A stretch of DNA of 64,000 nucleotides, from contig NZ_QBKT01000002.1 in NCBI RefSeq assembly GCF_003054265.1, forward strand, positions 62,001 through 126,000, in the 5' to 3' direction. Shown here piece by piece: positions 25,685 to 33,173 of the stretch; position 1 is the first letter of the stretch; each line of letters starts with the position of its first letter. The notes beneath the pieces are model-generated. The model saw nothing but the letters and a program-made list of their open reading frames with translations. It made no database searches and was not told where the DNA came from. This DNA is from Kordia periserrulae (lineage in GTDB: Bacteria > Bacteroidota > Bacteroidia > Flavobacteriales > Flavobacteriaceae). The position numbers and the translations under genes are program-made.

Positions 25685-26233
25685 TAATTTTAAATTATTA
25701 AAATTCTAAATTGTTTAAAACATGGCTGATTTTCAATTACTTGAAAGCCAAATTTTGGGGAAACAATGTGATAACAAACAGTGTCTTTAGCAGTAAGATT
25801 GCTGATAAAATTTGTGTTATCAAGATGTTGGAATACCTGTTGAAGAAGTAGTCAAACAATTATTACATGCACAACCAATCAGCATTGTAGGAAACATATC
25901 GAAGAATGTTACTAAGAATATGCTACAAGCCAAAATATCAAGATGTTATCAAATAATAATTATTATTGCTGTAACAAAGATAGCTGTAGGAAAATATTTC
26001 AATTATGGTAATACCTTACAAAGAGTAAGTTTTTTAGCAAGAAACATAGCTCTCTTACACCAAAATAATTTATAACCTTACGGGTTTCCACAATCAAATT
26101 GGCGAATTGCTGTTGTTGCAGTTGTCGGATTTGGGAAAATCAAAAACAAGATATTGTAGACTTATCGTATTATATCTTCAAAAACCAAAAAAATCTGTAC
26201 TTTTGTATTCCAAATACCATTTGGACAAACACT
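25685..26233. other. 549-nt gap between the lipoprotein gene and pyrR
   Basis: The region should hold the promoter of the leftward lipoprotein operon and that of pyrR. It contains an 87-codon open frame at 25812-26075 with no recognisable family. Cys codons cluster in several frames on both strands (CDNKQC, CCNKDSC, GCACNNC), and TGATAACA/TGTTATCA forms an inverted repeat at 25769-25822. It might be a decayed peptide-gene cluster, but there is no leader-like start with GG, so no gene is called. Confidence 0.35.
26198..26205 (+). promoter_or_regulatory. -7 element of the pyrR-pyrB promoter
   Basis: TACTTTTG matches TAnnTTTG exactly, 28 nt before the pyrR start. No clear TTTG was seen at the usual distance upstream. 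Confidence 0.55.
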
Positions 26234-26785
26234 ATGAGTCAAAAAACCTTATTGAACTCAAAAGAGATCGGAATTATTCTACATCGATTGGCGTGTCAGC
26301 TTATCGAAAACCATCTTGATTTTTCAAATACAGTACTTGTTGGAATTCAGCCGAGAGGAATTTATCTAGCAGAACGTTTAACGCGTATTTTGCGAGAAGA
26401 ATACAGCGTAAATAACATTCAATTAGGATATTTAGACATTACTTTTTTTCGTGATGATTTCCGCCGTAGCGAGAAAATTCTAGAAGCGAACAAAACGAAA
26501 ATCGACTTTGTAGTAGAAAATAAAAGAGTGGTTTTTATCGATGATGTGTTGTACACAGGAAGAAGTATTCGCGCCGCATTAACCGCGATTCAATCCTTCG
26601 GTCGACCAGACGATATTGAGTTATTGGTGTTGATTGACAGACGTTTTAGCAGGCATTTACCGATTCAACCAAATTATCGTGGACGACAAGTAGATGCCAT
26701 CAATAAAGAGCGTGTAAAAGTGAATTGGGAAGAAAATGACGGTGAAGACATGGTATATCTTATTAATCAAGAAAAAGACAAGTAG
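26234..26785 (+). CDS. pyrR: PyrR, pyrimidine regulator / uracil phosphoribosyltransferase
   Basis: With ATG 26234 the protein has 183 residues, the usual PyrR length; a longer open frame upstream gives an unrelated Cys-rich N-terminus and is rejected. The PRPP-binding loop VVFIDDVLYTGRSIRAAL (about 97-114) and VGIQPRGIYLAERL (about 37-50) are typical. PyrR binds pyr mRNA in some bacteria and has UPRTase activity. It is followed by pyrB after 2 nt, so it probably regulates or accompanies pyrimidine synthesis. No PyrR-type anti-antiterminator leader is visible upstream. Confidence 0.93.
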   Translation: MSQKTLLNSKEIGIILHRLACQLIENHLDFSNTVLVGIQPRGIYLAERLTRILREEYSVNNIQLGYLDITFFRDDFRRSEKILEANKTKIDFVVENKRVVFIDDVLYTGRSIRAALTAIQSFGRPDDIELLVLIDRRFSRHLPIQPNYRGRQVDAINKERVKVNWEENDGEDMVYLINQEKDK

Positions 26786-26787
26786 AA

Positions 26788-27717
26788 ATGAGTGAATTAA
26801 GTGTCAACCACTTGCTAGGAATCAAATATCTAAACGAAAAAGATATACAACTCATTTTTGAAACGGCCGATCAATTCAAAGAAGTTATCAATCGCCCGAT
26901 AAAAAAAGTACCTTCTTTACGCGATATCACAATTGCGAATTTATTTTTTGAAAATAGTACACGTACCAAACTATCGTTTGAATTGGCAGAAAAGCGGTTG
27001 TCGGCAGACGTTATCAACTTTTCAGCATCGCAATCATCTGTAAAAAAAGGTGAAACGCTGATTGATACCGTAAATAATATCTTGTCGATGAAAGTAGACA
27101 TGGTTGTGATGCGACATCCAAATCCTGGCGCGGGCGTTTTTCTTTCCAAACATGTCAACGCAAGCATTGTAAACGCTGGCGATGGCGCGCACGAGCATCC
27201 TACGCAAGCACTGTTAGACTCGTATTCGATTCGTGAAAAATTGGGTGATGTAGCAGGAAAAAATGTAGTCATTGTAGGTGATATTTTGCACAGTAGAGTA
27301 GCGCTCTCCAATATTTTTGCGCTCAAACTGCAAGGTGCCAATGTAAAAGTCTGCGGTCCAAAAACCTTGTTGCCAACCTACATAGAAAGTCTAGGCGTTG
27401 GCGTAGAAACCAACTTGCGAAAAGCGCTCGAATGGTGCGATGTTGCCAATATGTTACGTGTTCAAAATGAGCGATTAGACATTAGTTATTTTCCGTCTAC
27501 GCGAGAATATACTCAGCTATTCGGAGTTAATAAAGCGTTACTAGATTCGCTCAGCAAAGAAATTGTAATTATGCATCCAGGACCTATCAATCGTGGTGTG
27601 GAAATTACAAGTGATGTGGCAGATTCCAAACAATCTATCATTCTCAATCAGGTAGAAAATGGTGTCGCTATCAGAATGGCGGTGATTTATCTACTTGCGG
27701 CAAAAATTAAACAGTAA
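26788..27717 (+). CDS. pyrB: Aspartate carbamoyltransferase catalytic subunit
   Basis: PyrB joins carbamoyl phosphate and aspartate to carbamoyl aspartate in pyrimidine synthesis. The 309-residue protein has FENSTRTKLSFE (Ser57-Thr-Arg-Thr60) for carbamoyl phosphate, HPGPINRGVEI for aspartate binding near residue 265, and GDGAHEHPTQALLD (about 131-144). The regulatory subunit PyrI is not adjacent. The start is 2 nt after pyrR. A hairpin with T run follows. Confidence 0.96.
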   Translation: MSELSVNHLLGIKYLNEKDIQLIFETADQFKEVINRPIKKVPSLRDITIANLFFENSTRTKLSFELAEKRLSADVINFSASQSSVKKGETLIDTVNNILSMKVDMVVMRHPNPGAGVFLSKHVNASIVNAGDGAHEHPTQALLDSYSIREKLGDVAGKNVVIVGDILHSRVALSNIFALKLQGANVKVCGPKTLLPTYIESLGVGVETNLRKALEWCDVANMLRVQNERLDISYFPSTREYTQLFGVNKALLDSLSKEIVIMHPGPINRGVEITSDVADSKQSIILNQVENGVAIRMAVIYLLAAKIKQ

Positions 27718-27720
27718 AAA

Positions 27721-27767
27721 AATCAACAGAAGCAAGCAACACTTCCTTCCGTTGATTCCGTTTTTTT
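27721..27767 (+). terminator. Terminator of pyrR-pyrB
   Basis: AATCAAC-a-GAAG pairs with CTTC-c-GTTGATT, followed three bases later by TTTTTTT. Its end overlaps the stop codon of the convergent peptide gene. Confidence 0.65.
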
Positions 27768-27957
27768 AAAAATCGTTACATATATTATTGCACACACTAA
27801 AGCAACTATCATTTACAGTTGGCAAGTCCGTACAAGTAGTTAAGTAACAAACAACCGATGAAACGCTGGTTGCTTTTCCGCCTGTCAACTCTCGGTGTGT
27901 AAATTTTGAAACAACTTTCTTGTTCAAATTCAAATTTTTCAAACTTCTTTTTTTCAT
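27766..27957 (-). CDS. GG-leader peptide precursor, class I lanthipeptide-like, five Cys
   Basis: This 63-residue peptide has the leader MKKRSLKNLNLNKKVVSKF and LTGG (24-27), then a 36-residue core with Cys at 37, 42, 52, 56 and 60 and about ten Ser/Thr. The balance of Cys and hydroxy residues suits lanthionine formation. The leader pattern M-K-K-[RQ]-x-[LI]-K-x-L-x-L is shared with the genes at 7650, 7973, 31377 and 31687. It converges on pyrB; nothing next to it could modify or export it. As the richest core of the set it is the best candidate for a multi-ring product. Confidence 0.8.
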   Translation of the reverse strand: MKKRSLKNLNLNKKVVSKFTHRELTGGKATSVSSVVCYLTTCTDLPTVNDSCFSVCNNICNDF

Positions 27958-28187
27958 ATCGTGATGTATTAGTGAATGATGAATTTAGACAAACCTAATG
28001 TTCAGAAAAAGAAATATATATCGTAATTTATATATGGCGACCACTTGTGTCACCGCAGATTGTACAAGAATTTGTTGTTTAAAAAACACGAAGTAAAACT
28101 TCGTAGACGTACTTAAATTTTGTAACTTGTTATGTACATTTTAAAATGTAGTCTCAAAAAACTAAAAACCCTCTAAACTTTGAACCT

Positions 28188-28520
28188 ATGATTTTAGATA
28201 AGCAAGAAAATATTTCGATCATTACTCAAGAATCGTCAAACATCATTGCGCTGGTACAAAAGATTGAAGCGCGTTATCACGAAATCAAAAATGATAATAT
28301 TATTGTAAATTTATTTTCGTTTGGAAACGTAACCAAAAGCGATTTGGTAGAATTTTTACAACTTTCTAAAAAACATCGCGCATCCAAACATTCATTTGTC
28401 ATTGTAACTAATAAAATTAGTACTGACGATTTGCCAGAAGCGATTATGACAGTGCCAACGTTGCAAGAAGCATTTGACATCATTGAAATGGAAGAAATAG
28501 AACGCGATTTAGGATTCTAA
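28188..28520 (+). CDS. Conserved small protein upstream of rnz (STAS-like)
   Basis: The 110-residue soluble protein alternates beta strands and helices (IIVNLFSFGNVTKSDLVEFL, about 42-61; SFVIVTN, about 72-78) and ends in DIIEMEEIERDLGF. The order resembles a STAS-type fold. Homologues beside rnz in other flavobacteria carry the name ribonuclease Z only by position; it has no metallo-hydrolase motif. The gap to rnz is 28 nt, so it is probably co-transcribed. The function is unknown; a role with RNase Z is a guess from neighbourhood. Confidence 0.75.
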   Translation: MILDKQENISIITQESSNIIALVQKIEARYHEIKNDNIIVNLFSFGNVTKSDLVEFLQLSKKHRASKHSFVIVTNKISTDDLPEAIMTVPTLQEAFDIIEMEEIERDLGF

Positions 28521-28548
28521 CTTCCAGCACATAAAAAAACAAATACGA

Positions 28549-29457
28549 GTGAAATTAACCATACTGGGCTGCTATGCCGCTACACCTACAAAATATACCA
28601 ATCCGACTGCACAAATATTAGAAATCAGAAATCATATCTTTTTAATAGATTGCGGCGAAGGAACACAAGTACAACTTCGGCGAAGCAAAGTGAAATTTGC
28701 ACGTATCAAACATATTTTTATCTCACATCTGCACGGCGATCATTTCTATGGTTTGATAGGATTGATTTCTACATTTATGCTGCTAGGCAGAAGTGCAGAC
28801 TTACACATTTATGGCCCAAAAGGCTTAAAAGAACTCACCTTATTACAACTCAAACTCACCAAATCGTGGACGAGTTATCAATTGTGTTTTCACGAATTGG
28901 AAAGCGACGCGCCTGAAGTACTTTTTGAAGATGAAAAAGTTACAGTAACAACCATTCCGCTAAATCATCGTGTGTATGCGAATGGTTTTCTGTTTAAAGA
29001 AAAAGAAAAAGAACGCAAACTCAATATCAATGCGGTATTGAACTACGAAATAGAAAAATGTTACTATCAAAACATCAAAAAAGGAAAAGATATAACCTTA
29101 GATTCTGGTGAAGTTATTCCAAATTCAACACTCACGTTTGATCCGCCAAAACCGAAAAGTTATGCGTTTTGTAGTGATACTGTGTACTTTCCGAAAATCG
29201 TTTCGCAAATCAAAAATGTTACTGTTTTATATCACGAAGCTACTTTTTTAGACAAACATGAAAATCTCGCTGAAAAAACGAAACATACGACCGCAAAACA
29301 AGCTGCCATGATTGCTAAAGAAGCGGATGCAGGGCAATTAATCTTAGGACATTTCTCCACACGGTATGATGGCATTGACGTTTTTAAAGAAGAAGCCGAA
29401 ACGGTATTTGAAAATGTAGTATTGGCTGATGATGGTAAAATTTTTGAGTTTGAATAA
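28549..29457 (+). CDS. rnz: Ribonuclease Z
   Basis: RNase Z removes the 3' trailer from tRNA precursors. The 302-residue protein has the metallo-beta-lactamase motif FISHLHGDHF with His60, His62, Asp64 and His65, plus LNHRVYANGF and ILGHFSTRYD containing further zinc ligands, and the KHTTAKQAA segment. The start is GTG at 28549 (product MKLTILGCYA), which fits the conserved N-terminus of the family. It follows the STAS-like gene and precedes the AraC-type regulator. Confidence 0.93.
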   Translation: MKLTILGCYAATPTKYTNPTAQILEIRNHIFLIDCGEGTQVQLRRSKVKFARIKHIFISHLHGDHFYGLIGLISTFMLLGRSADLHIYGPKGLKELTLLQLKLTKSWTSYQLCFHELESDAPEVLFEDEKVTVTTIPLNHRVYANGFLFKEKEKERKLNINAVLNYEIEKCYYQNIKKGKDITLDSGEVIPNSTLTFDPPKPKSYAFCSDTVYFPKIVSQIKNVTVLYHEATFLDKHENLAEKTKHTTAKQAAMIAKEADAGQLILGHFSTRYDGIDVFKEEAETVFENVVLADDGKIFEFE

Positions 29458-29481
29458 TTCATTAATCTATCACAGTTAATC

Positions 29482-31161
29482 ATGATGCACCTTTTTAAAA
29501 CCAATTTTATTGTCTTTCTATTATGTATCTGTTGCCTTTTGTGTAATTGTTCACAAGAAGAAAAAAAAACAGAAACGATTATAGTTGATGAATTACTCGA
29601 TGTCATAAAAAAGAACGTCAATAAGGATTTTGAAAAAGCAATTATGTATTCCGATCAATTGATAAGCTATGCTTTATCAAAAAACGACAGTCTTACCGTT
29701 GCAAGAGCGCATTTACAAAAAGGAATTGCGTTGACCAAAAAAGGAAATTATCAAACAGCAATTGACACATTAGAAAAAGGGTTGACGTTTATCAAAAACA
29801 AAGAAGTTCCTGAAAAAAACTTGTTTCTACTTCGAATTGGAAATGCGTACGTTCTTGACGAAAAAAATGATGAAGCACTTGTATATTATTCACGTGTATA
29901 TGAAGATGCGCTGCTAAATAACAAAAAACTAGATTTGGTAAAAGCTGCCATCAACATTTCTAAAATAAAGCGAAATGTTGGCAATCATCGAGAAGCGCTG
30001 GAAGATTACAAATCATTTTACAAGCAATCGGTGTCTTTGAACATGGAAAAAACGGTCATTGCCAGAACGTTGTTAGGGATTTGCGGCACGTATTTAACCT
30101 TACAACAACCCGATTCTGCCTTGCACTATGGACAAAAAGGATACAAAATATCTAAGGAAATTGAAGACGAAGTCGGTGTCAGTTATTTTCATGTCGATTT
30201 CGGAATTGCATACTATTTAAAAGACAATTACACTACTTCTTTGTCTTATCTGAATAAGGCAAAAAACTATTTAGAAAATATCAAAAACCCAAAACGATTG
30301 GCAGAAACGCTCTTTTATATTGGCGCGTGTCAGTATCGCTTAAAAAATTACGAACAAGCAATTACTTACCTAAAAGAAGTGCTTTTAGTGGCAAGTCAAT
30401 CTGAAAAAGTAGGCAATATCGAATTCAAACCTCTACAGTTGATTGATACGTACGATTTTTTATCTAAAAGTTATATCGCTTTAGGAGATGCTGAGCAATC
30501 ACGTTTCTATGAAAACGAACGAAACAATACAGAAAAAGTTACCGACAAAAAAAATAACAAAATAAACACCAAACTGCTCAAAAACGAATTGCAAATCAGT
30601 GAAAAAGTCATTGCAAATATTCGCCAAACGAGCAATCGGTACAAACTGTTTTTAATGTTAGCGGGTATTGTTTGTATGCTGAGTATTTCTTTGGTGATTT
30701 ATTATAGAAAAAAAGCCAAAACCAATCGTAGAACATTTGAAAAGCTCATGCAACAGCAGGAAACGGAACCGTCAAAGCCAAAACCCATTACGATTGATGA
30801 CGAAAAGGTAGCATTGGTATTGAAAAAACTCCATAAAATTGAAGCGCAAGCCTATTATTTAGATAGCAATTGCTCGTTGGCAAACTTGGCAAAAAAGGCA
30901 AAAACAAATCCTACCTATCTTACCAAAATTTTAAAAGAAGCCAAAGGGAAAACCTTTTATCAATACATCAACGAATTGCGAATCAATTATGCGATTGAAA
31001 GACTAAAATCAGATCATCAATTTCGTAAATATGCTATCAAACATATAGCATTGGAAGTAGGTTACAAAAGTCCAGAATCCTTTACAAAACACTTCAAAAA
31101 AGCAACAGGAATCAACCCTTCCTATTACATCAAAGAACTCGAAAAGCATCTTCAAACATAA
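29482..31161 (+). CDS. Membrane-anchored TPR / AraC-type transcription regulator
   Basis: The 559-residue protein opens with a hydrophobic signal and a lipobox-like LLCNC (Cys23). A long TPR region (about 35-350, repeats such as YQTAIDTLEKGL and YEQAITYLKEVL) follows. A transmembrane helix lies at about 387-409, and a C-terminal AraC-family double helix-turn-helix at about 465-555 (LANLAKKAKTNPTYLTKILKEA; HIALEVGYKSPESFTKHFKKATG). The TPRs should face the periplasm and the DNA-binding domain the cytoplasm, a one-protein sensor. Two lanthipeptide-like genes lie directly downstream on the same strand, so it may control them; this is positional inference. Confidence 0.85.
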   Translation: MMHLFKTNFIVFLLCICCLLCNCSQEEKKTETIIVDELLDVIKKNVNKDFEKAIMYSDQLISYALSKNDSLTVARAHLQKGIALTKKGNYQTAIDTLEKGLTFIKNKEVPEKNLFLLRIGNAYVLDEKNDEALVYYSRVYEDALLNNKKLDLVKAAINISKIKRNVGNHREALEDYKSFYKQSVSLNMEKTVIARTLLGICGTYLTLQQPDSALHYGQKGYKISKEIEDEVGVSYFHVDFGIAYYLKDNYTTSLSYLNKAKNYLENIKNPKRLAETLFYIGACQYRLKNYEQAITYLKEVLLVASQSEKVGNIEFKPLQLIDTYDFLSKSYIALGDAEQSRFYENERNNTEKVTDKKNNKINTKLLKNELQISEKVIANIRQTSNRYKLFLMLAGIVCMLSISLVIYYRKKAKTNRRTFEKLMQQQETEPSKPKPITIDDEKVALVLKKLHKIEAQAYYLDSNCSLANLAKKAKTNPTYLTKILKEAKGKTFYQYINELRINYAIERLKSDHQFRKYAIKHIALEVGYKSPESFTKHFKKATGINPSYYIKELEKHLQT

Positions 31162-31376
31162 CTACAAATACAAATTGACTTGATAATTGAGATTAAAATG
31201 CTCCAATGCTTGCACTGGAATATTTTAATGGTTTTTACTCAATGCTTCGTGCGTTTATCCCGAGTAGTTGACGCTAAAATATTGCCTTAAATTATCCAAT
31301 TTAAGGTTGTCAAGAATGGTTATGCAGGTTAGAATTGATAGCTTTAAAATCAATTAAGAACTAAATACTTTATATT

Positions 31377-31535
31377 ATGAAAAAACAAAAAATCAACAAG
31401 CTCAAACTTTCAAAGAAATCAATATCAGTTTTACAAAAGCTTGAATTAAAAGAAATCAAAGGCGGAACAGAACCCGTTTCAGCGCCGATGTCACAAGCAC
31501 CAGACGATCAAACGATTTGTTATCAACTACAATAA
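31377..31535 (+). CDS. GG-leader peptide precursor with one Cys
   Basis: The 52-residue product has the leader MKKQKINKLKLSKKSISVL, a longer middle and EIKGG ending at residue 30. A 22-residue core TEPVSAPMSQAPDDQTICYQ follows, plus two more residues, with a single Cys48. With one Cys and few Thr/Ser it can make at most one thioether. Leader similarity to the other peptide genes is clear. It lies 215 nt after the AraC regulator, and the gene at 31687 follows in the same direction. A small inverted ATTAAAAT/ATTTTAAT pair (31192-31229) sits before it. Confidence 0.7.
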   Translation: MKKQKINKLKLSKKSISVLQKLELKEIKGGTEPVSAPMSQAPDDQTICYQLQ

Positions 31536-31686
31536 AAACAGCTTGTTTTTACTGTCAGAAATCATCTAATTTAAGGAATAAAGAGTTGAATTTGATGATG
31601 GTCTTTTCTAAATTCGATACACAATCGATTGAAAAGGTAATGCCGAAAACCTAACAAAAGAGGCAATCAATAAAAACATTTTAATC

Positions 31687-31839
31687 ATGAAAAAACAACA
31701 AATCAAAAACTTACAATTGAACAAAAAATCAATTTCAAACCTAAAAAAGACAAGTGTAAAAGGTGGAACATCAGGTTTGGCTTGTTACAGCATCTATTTT
31801 ATGCCGTCAATTTGCTTTGACCATTGTCAAGAAAAATAG
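31687..31839 (+). CDS. GG-leader peptide precursor with three Cys
   Basis: This 50-residue peptide has the leader MKKQQIKNLQLNKKSISNL, VKGG at 24-27 and a core TSGLACYSIYFMPSICFDHC with Cys at 33, 43 and 47. Aromatic residues are frequent. It is the second of a tandem pair with the gene at 31377 (the leaders agree at most positions, the cores do not), followed by a terminator at 31859. No enzyme gene is adjacent. Confidence 0.75.
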   Translation: MKKQQIKNLQLNKKSISNLKKTSVKGGTSGLACYSIYFMPSICFDHCQEK

Positions 31840-31858
31840 AAAAATCATTTTTCAACCT

Positions 31859-31891
31859 AAAAAGAGATAACGAAAGTTGTCTCTTTTTTTT
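31859..31891 (+). terminator. Terminator of the peptide gene pair
   Basis: AAAAAGAGATAAC-GAAA-GTTGTCTCTTTTT (one G-T pair) closes with a GNRA-type tetraloop and continues into T residues, 20 nt after the stop codon at 31839. Confidence 0.8.
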
Positions 31892-32022
31892 ATGTGTGAA
31901 TATATCGTGCATAACTTCACAAAAACTTAGTATAAATGAGCTCGCTTTTGCTTCAAAAAACGGATGAAAAACTGTAAATTAGCCATATTGAGAATGGTTA
32001 AAAAAGAAGAAAGCGCAAACGC

Positions 32023-32670
32023 ATGAAACAAGATTTAAGCGATTACCGAAAATCCTACGAAAAAAGTGAACTCTTAGAAGAAAACTGCGTTGAAAATCCG
32101 ATAGAAATGTTTCGCAATTGGTTTGTGGAAGTGGAGCAATCGGAAACGGTAGCAGAAGTCAATGCCATGACCCTAAGCACAATTGGTTTAGATGGTTTTC
32201 CTAAAAGTAGAGTCGTGTTGTTAAAAAAATATACTTACGAAGGATTCATCTTTTACAGTAACTACAACAGTGAAAAAGGAAACGCAATCGCAGAAAATCC
32301 AGCAGTGTGTATTTCGTTTTTTTGGCCAGCAATGGAACGACAAATCATCATCAAAGGAAACGTGGAAAAAATTGCCGAAAACCTATCAGACGGCTATTTT
32401 GAATCGCGTCCGCGCGGAAGTCAATTAGGCGCATTGGTATCTAATCAAAGTGCCGTAATTCCGTCGCGCGAATACTTAGAACAACAACTAAAAGAATTAG
32501 AAACTGCCTACGAAGGCAAAGACATAGCACGTCCTTCACATTGGGGCGGATATATTGTAAAACCTAAAGAAATGGAATTCTGGCAAGGAAGAGCCAATCG
32601 GTTACACGACCGAATTCGCTACCAATTGCAATCAGATTATTCATGGAAAATGGATCGCTTAGCACCTTAA
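32023..32670 (+). CDS. pdxH: Pyridoxine/pyridoxamine 5'-phosphate oxidase
   Basis: PdxH oxidises PNP or PMP to pyridoxal 5'-phosphate with FMN. The 215-residue protein has the usual MFRNWF start region, SRVVLLKKYTYEGFIFYSNYNSEKG (FMN binding, about 65-89) and the C-terminal signature EFWQGRANRLHDRIRY (about 186-201). It is the first gene of the group pdxH, sixA-like, ppk1, ppx, with a 17-nt gap to the next gene. Confidence 0.95.
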   Translation: MKQDLSDYRKSYEKSELLEENCVENPIEMFRNWFVEVEQSETVAEVNAMTLSTIGLDGFPKSRVVLLKKYTYEGFIFYSNYNSEKGNAIAENPAVCISFFWPAMERQIIIKGNVEKIAENLSDGYFESRPRGSQLGALVSNQSAVIPSREYLEQQLKELETAYEGKDIARPSHWGGYIVKPKEMEFWQGRANRLHDRIRYQLQSDYSWKMDRLAP

Positions 32671-32687
32671 ACTAAAACACACAACCA

Positions 32688-33173
32688 TTGAAAACGCTCA
32701 TCATTGTCCGACACGCCAAATCATCTTGGGAATATCCTGTAGATGACAAAGACCGACCTTTAAAACTACGTGGCATCAAAGATGCACACTTAGTGGCAAC
32801 TCATATTGCGGAAGCTATAAAAACTCCAGAAGTTATTTTCTCAAGCATTGCTAACAGAGCTTTGCATACGTGCGCTATTTTTACGCGTAGTTTGGAATAT
32901 CCGTTTGAAAAGATTGTCATCAAAGAAGATATGTACGACTTTGGCGGTTCAGGATTGGTTGCCGCCGTAAAATCATGTGACGATGCAGTAGCTACTTTGA
33001 TGGTTTTTGGACACAATCATGCCATTACAGCGGTGGCAAACACCTATGGAAGTCAATTTTTTGATAATGTTCCGACAAGCGGCGTAGTTGTGATACAATT
33101 TGAGACCGATTCATGGAAAAATATCAGCGAAGGAACCACGCTTTTAAAAGTATTCCCAAAAGATTTAAAATAA
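32688..33173 (+). CDS. SixA-like histidine phosphatase
   Basis: The 161-residue protein belongs to the histidine phosphatase (phosphoglycerate-mutase-like) family. RHAKSSW (about 8-14) carries the phospho-accepting His9, and GHNHA (about 110-114) the second catalytic His. SixA enzymes dephosphorylate phosphohistidine residues. The start is TTG at 32688 (MKTLIIVRHAK). Its stop codon TAA is directly followed by the ppk1 ATG, so it is in the same operon as polyphosphate kinase, whose activity uses a phosphohistidine. Confidence 0.85.
   Translation: MKTLIIVRHAKSSWEYPVDDKDRPLKLRGIKDAHLVATHIAEAIKTPEVIFSSIANRALHTCAIFTRSLEYPFEKIVIKEDMYDFGGSGLVAAVKSCDDAVATLMVFGHNHAITAVANTYGSQFFDNVPTSGVVVIQFETDSWKNISEGTTLLKVFPKDLK

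Noticed and set aside
25812..26075. 87-codon open frame upstream of pyrR
   Set aside because: It has no recognisable domain or promoter, the C-terminal half loses protein-like character, and the region shows stop-interrupted Cys clusters on both strands. It is kept only as a remark in the gap entry.
26099..26233. N-terminal extension of PyrR (45 residues, Cys-rich)
   Set aside because: The PyrR family starts at the ATG at 26234, and the -7 promoter element lies at 26198-26205, inside the extension.
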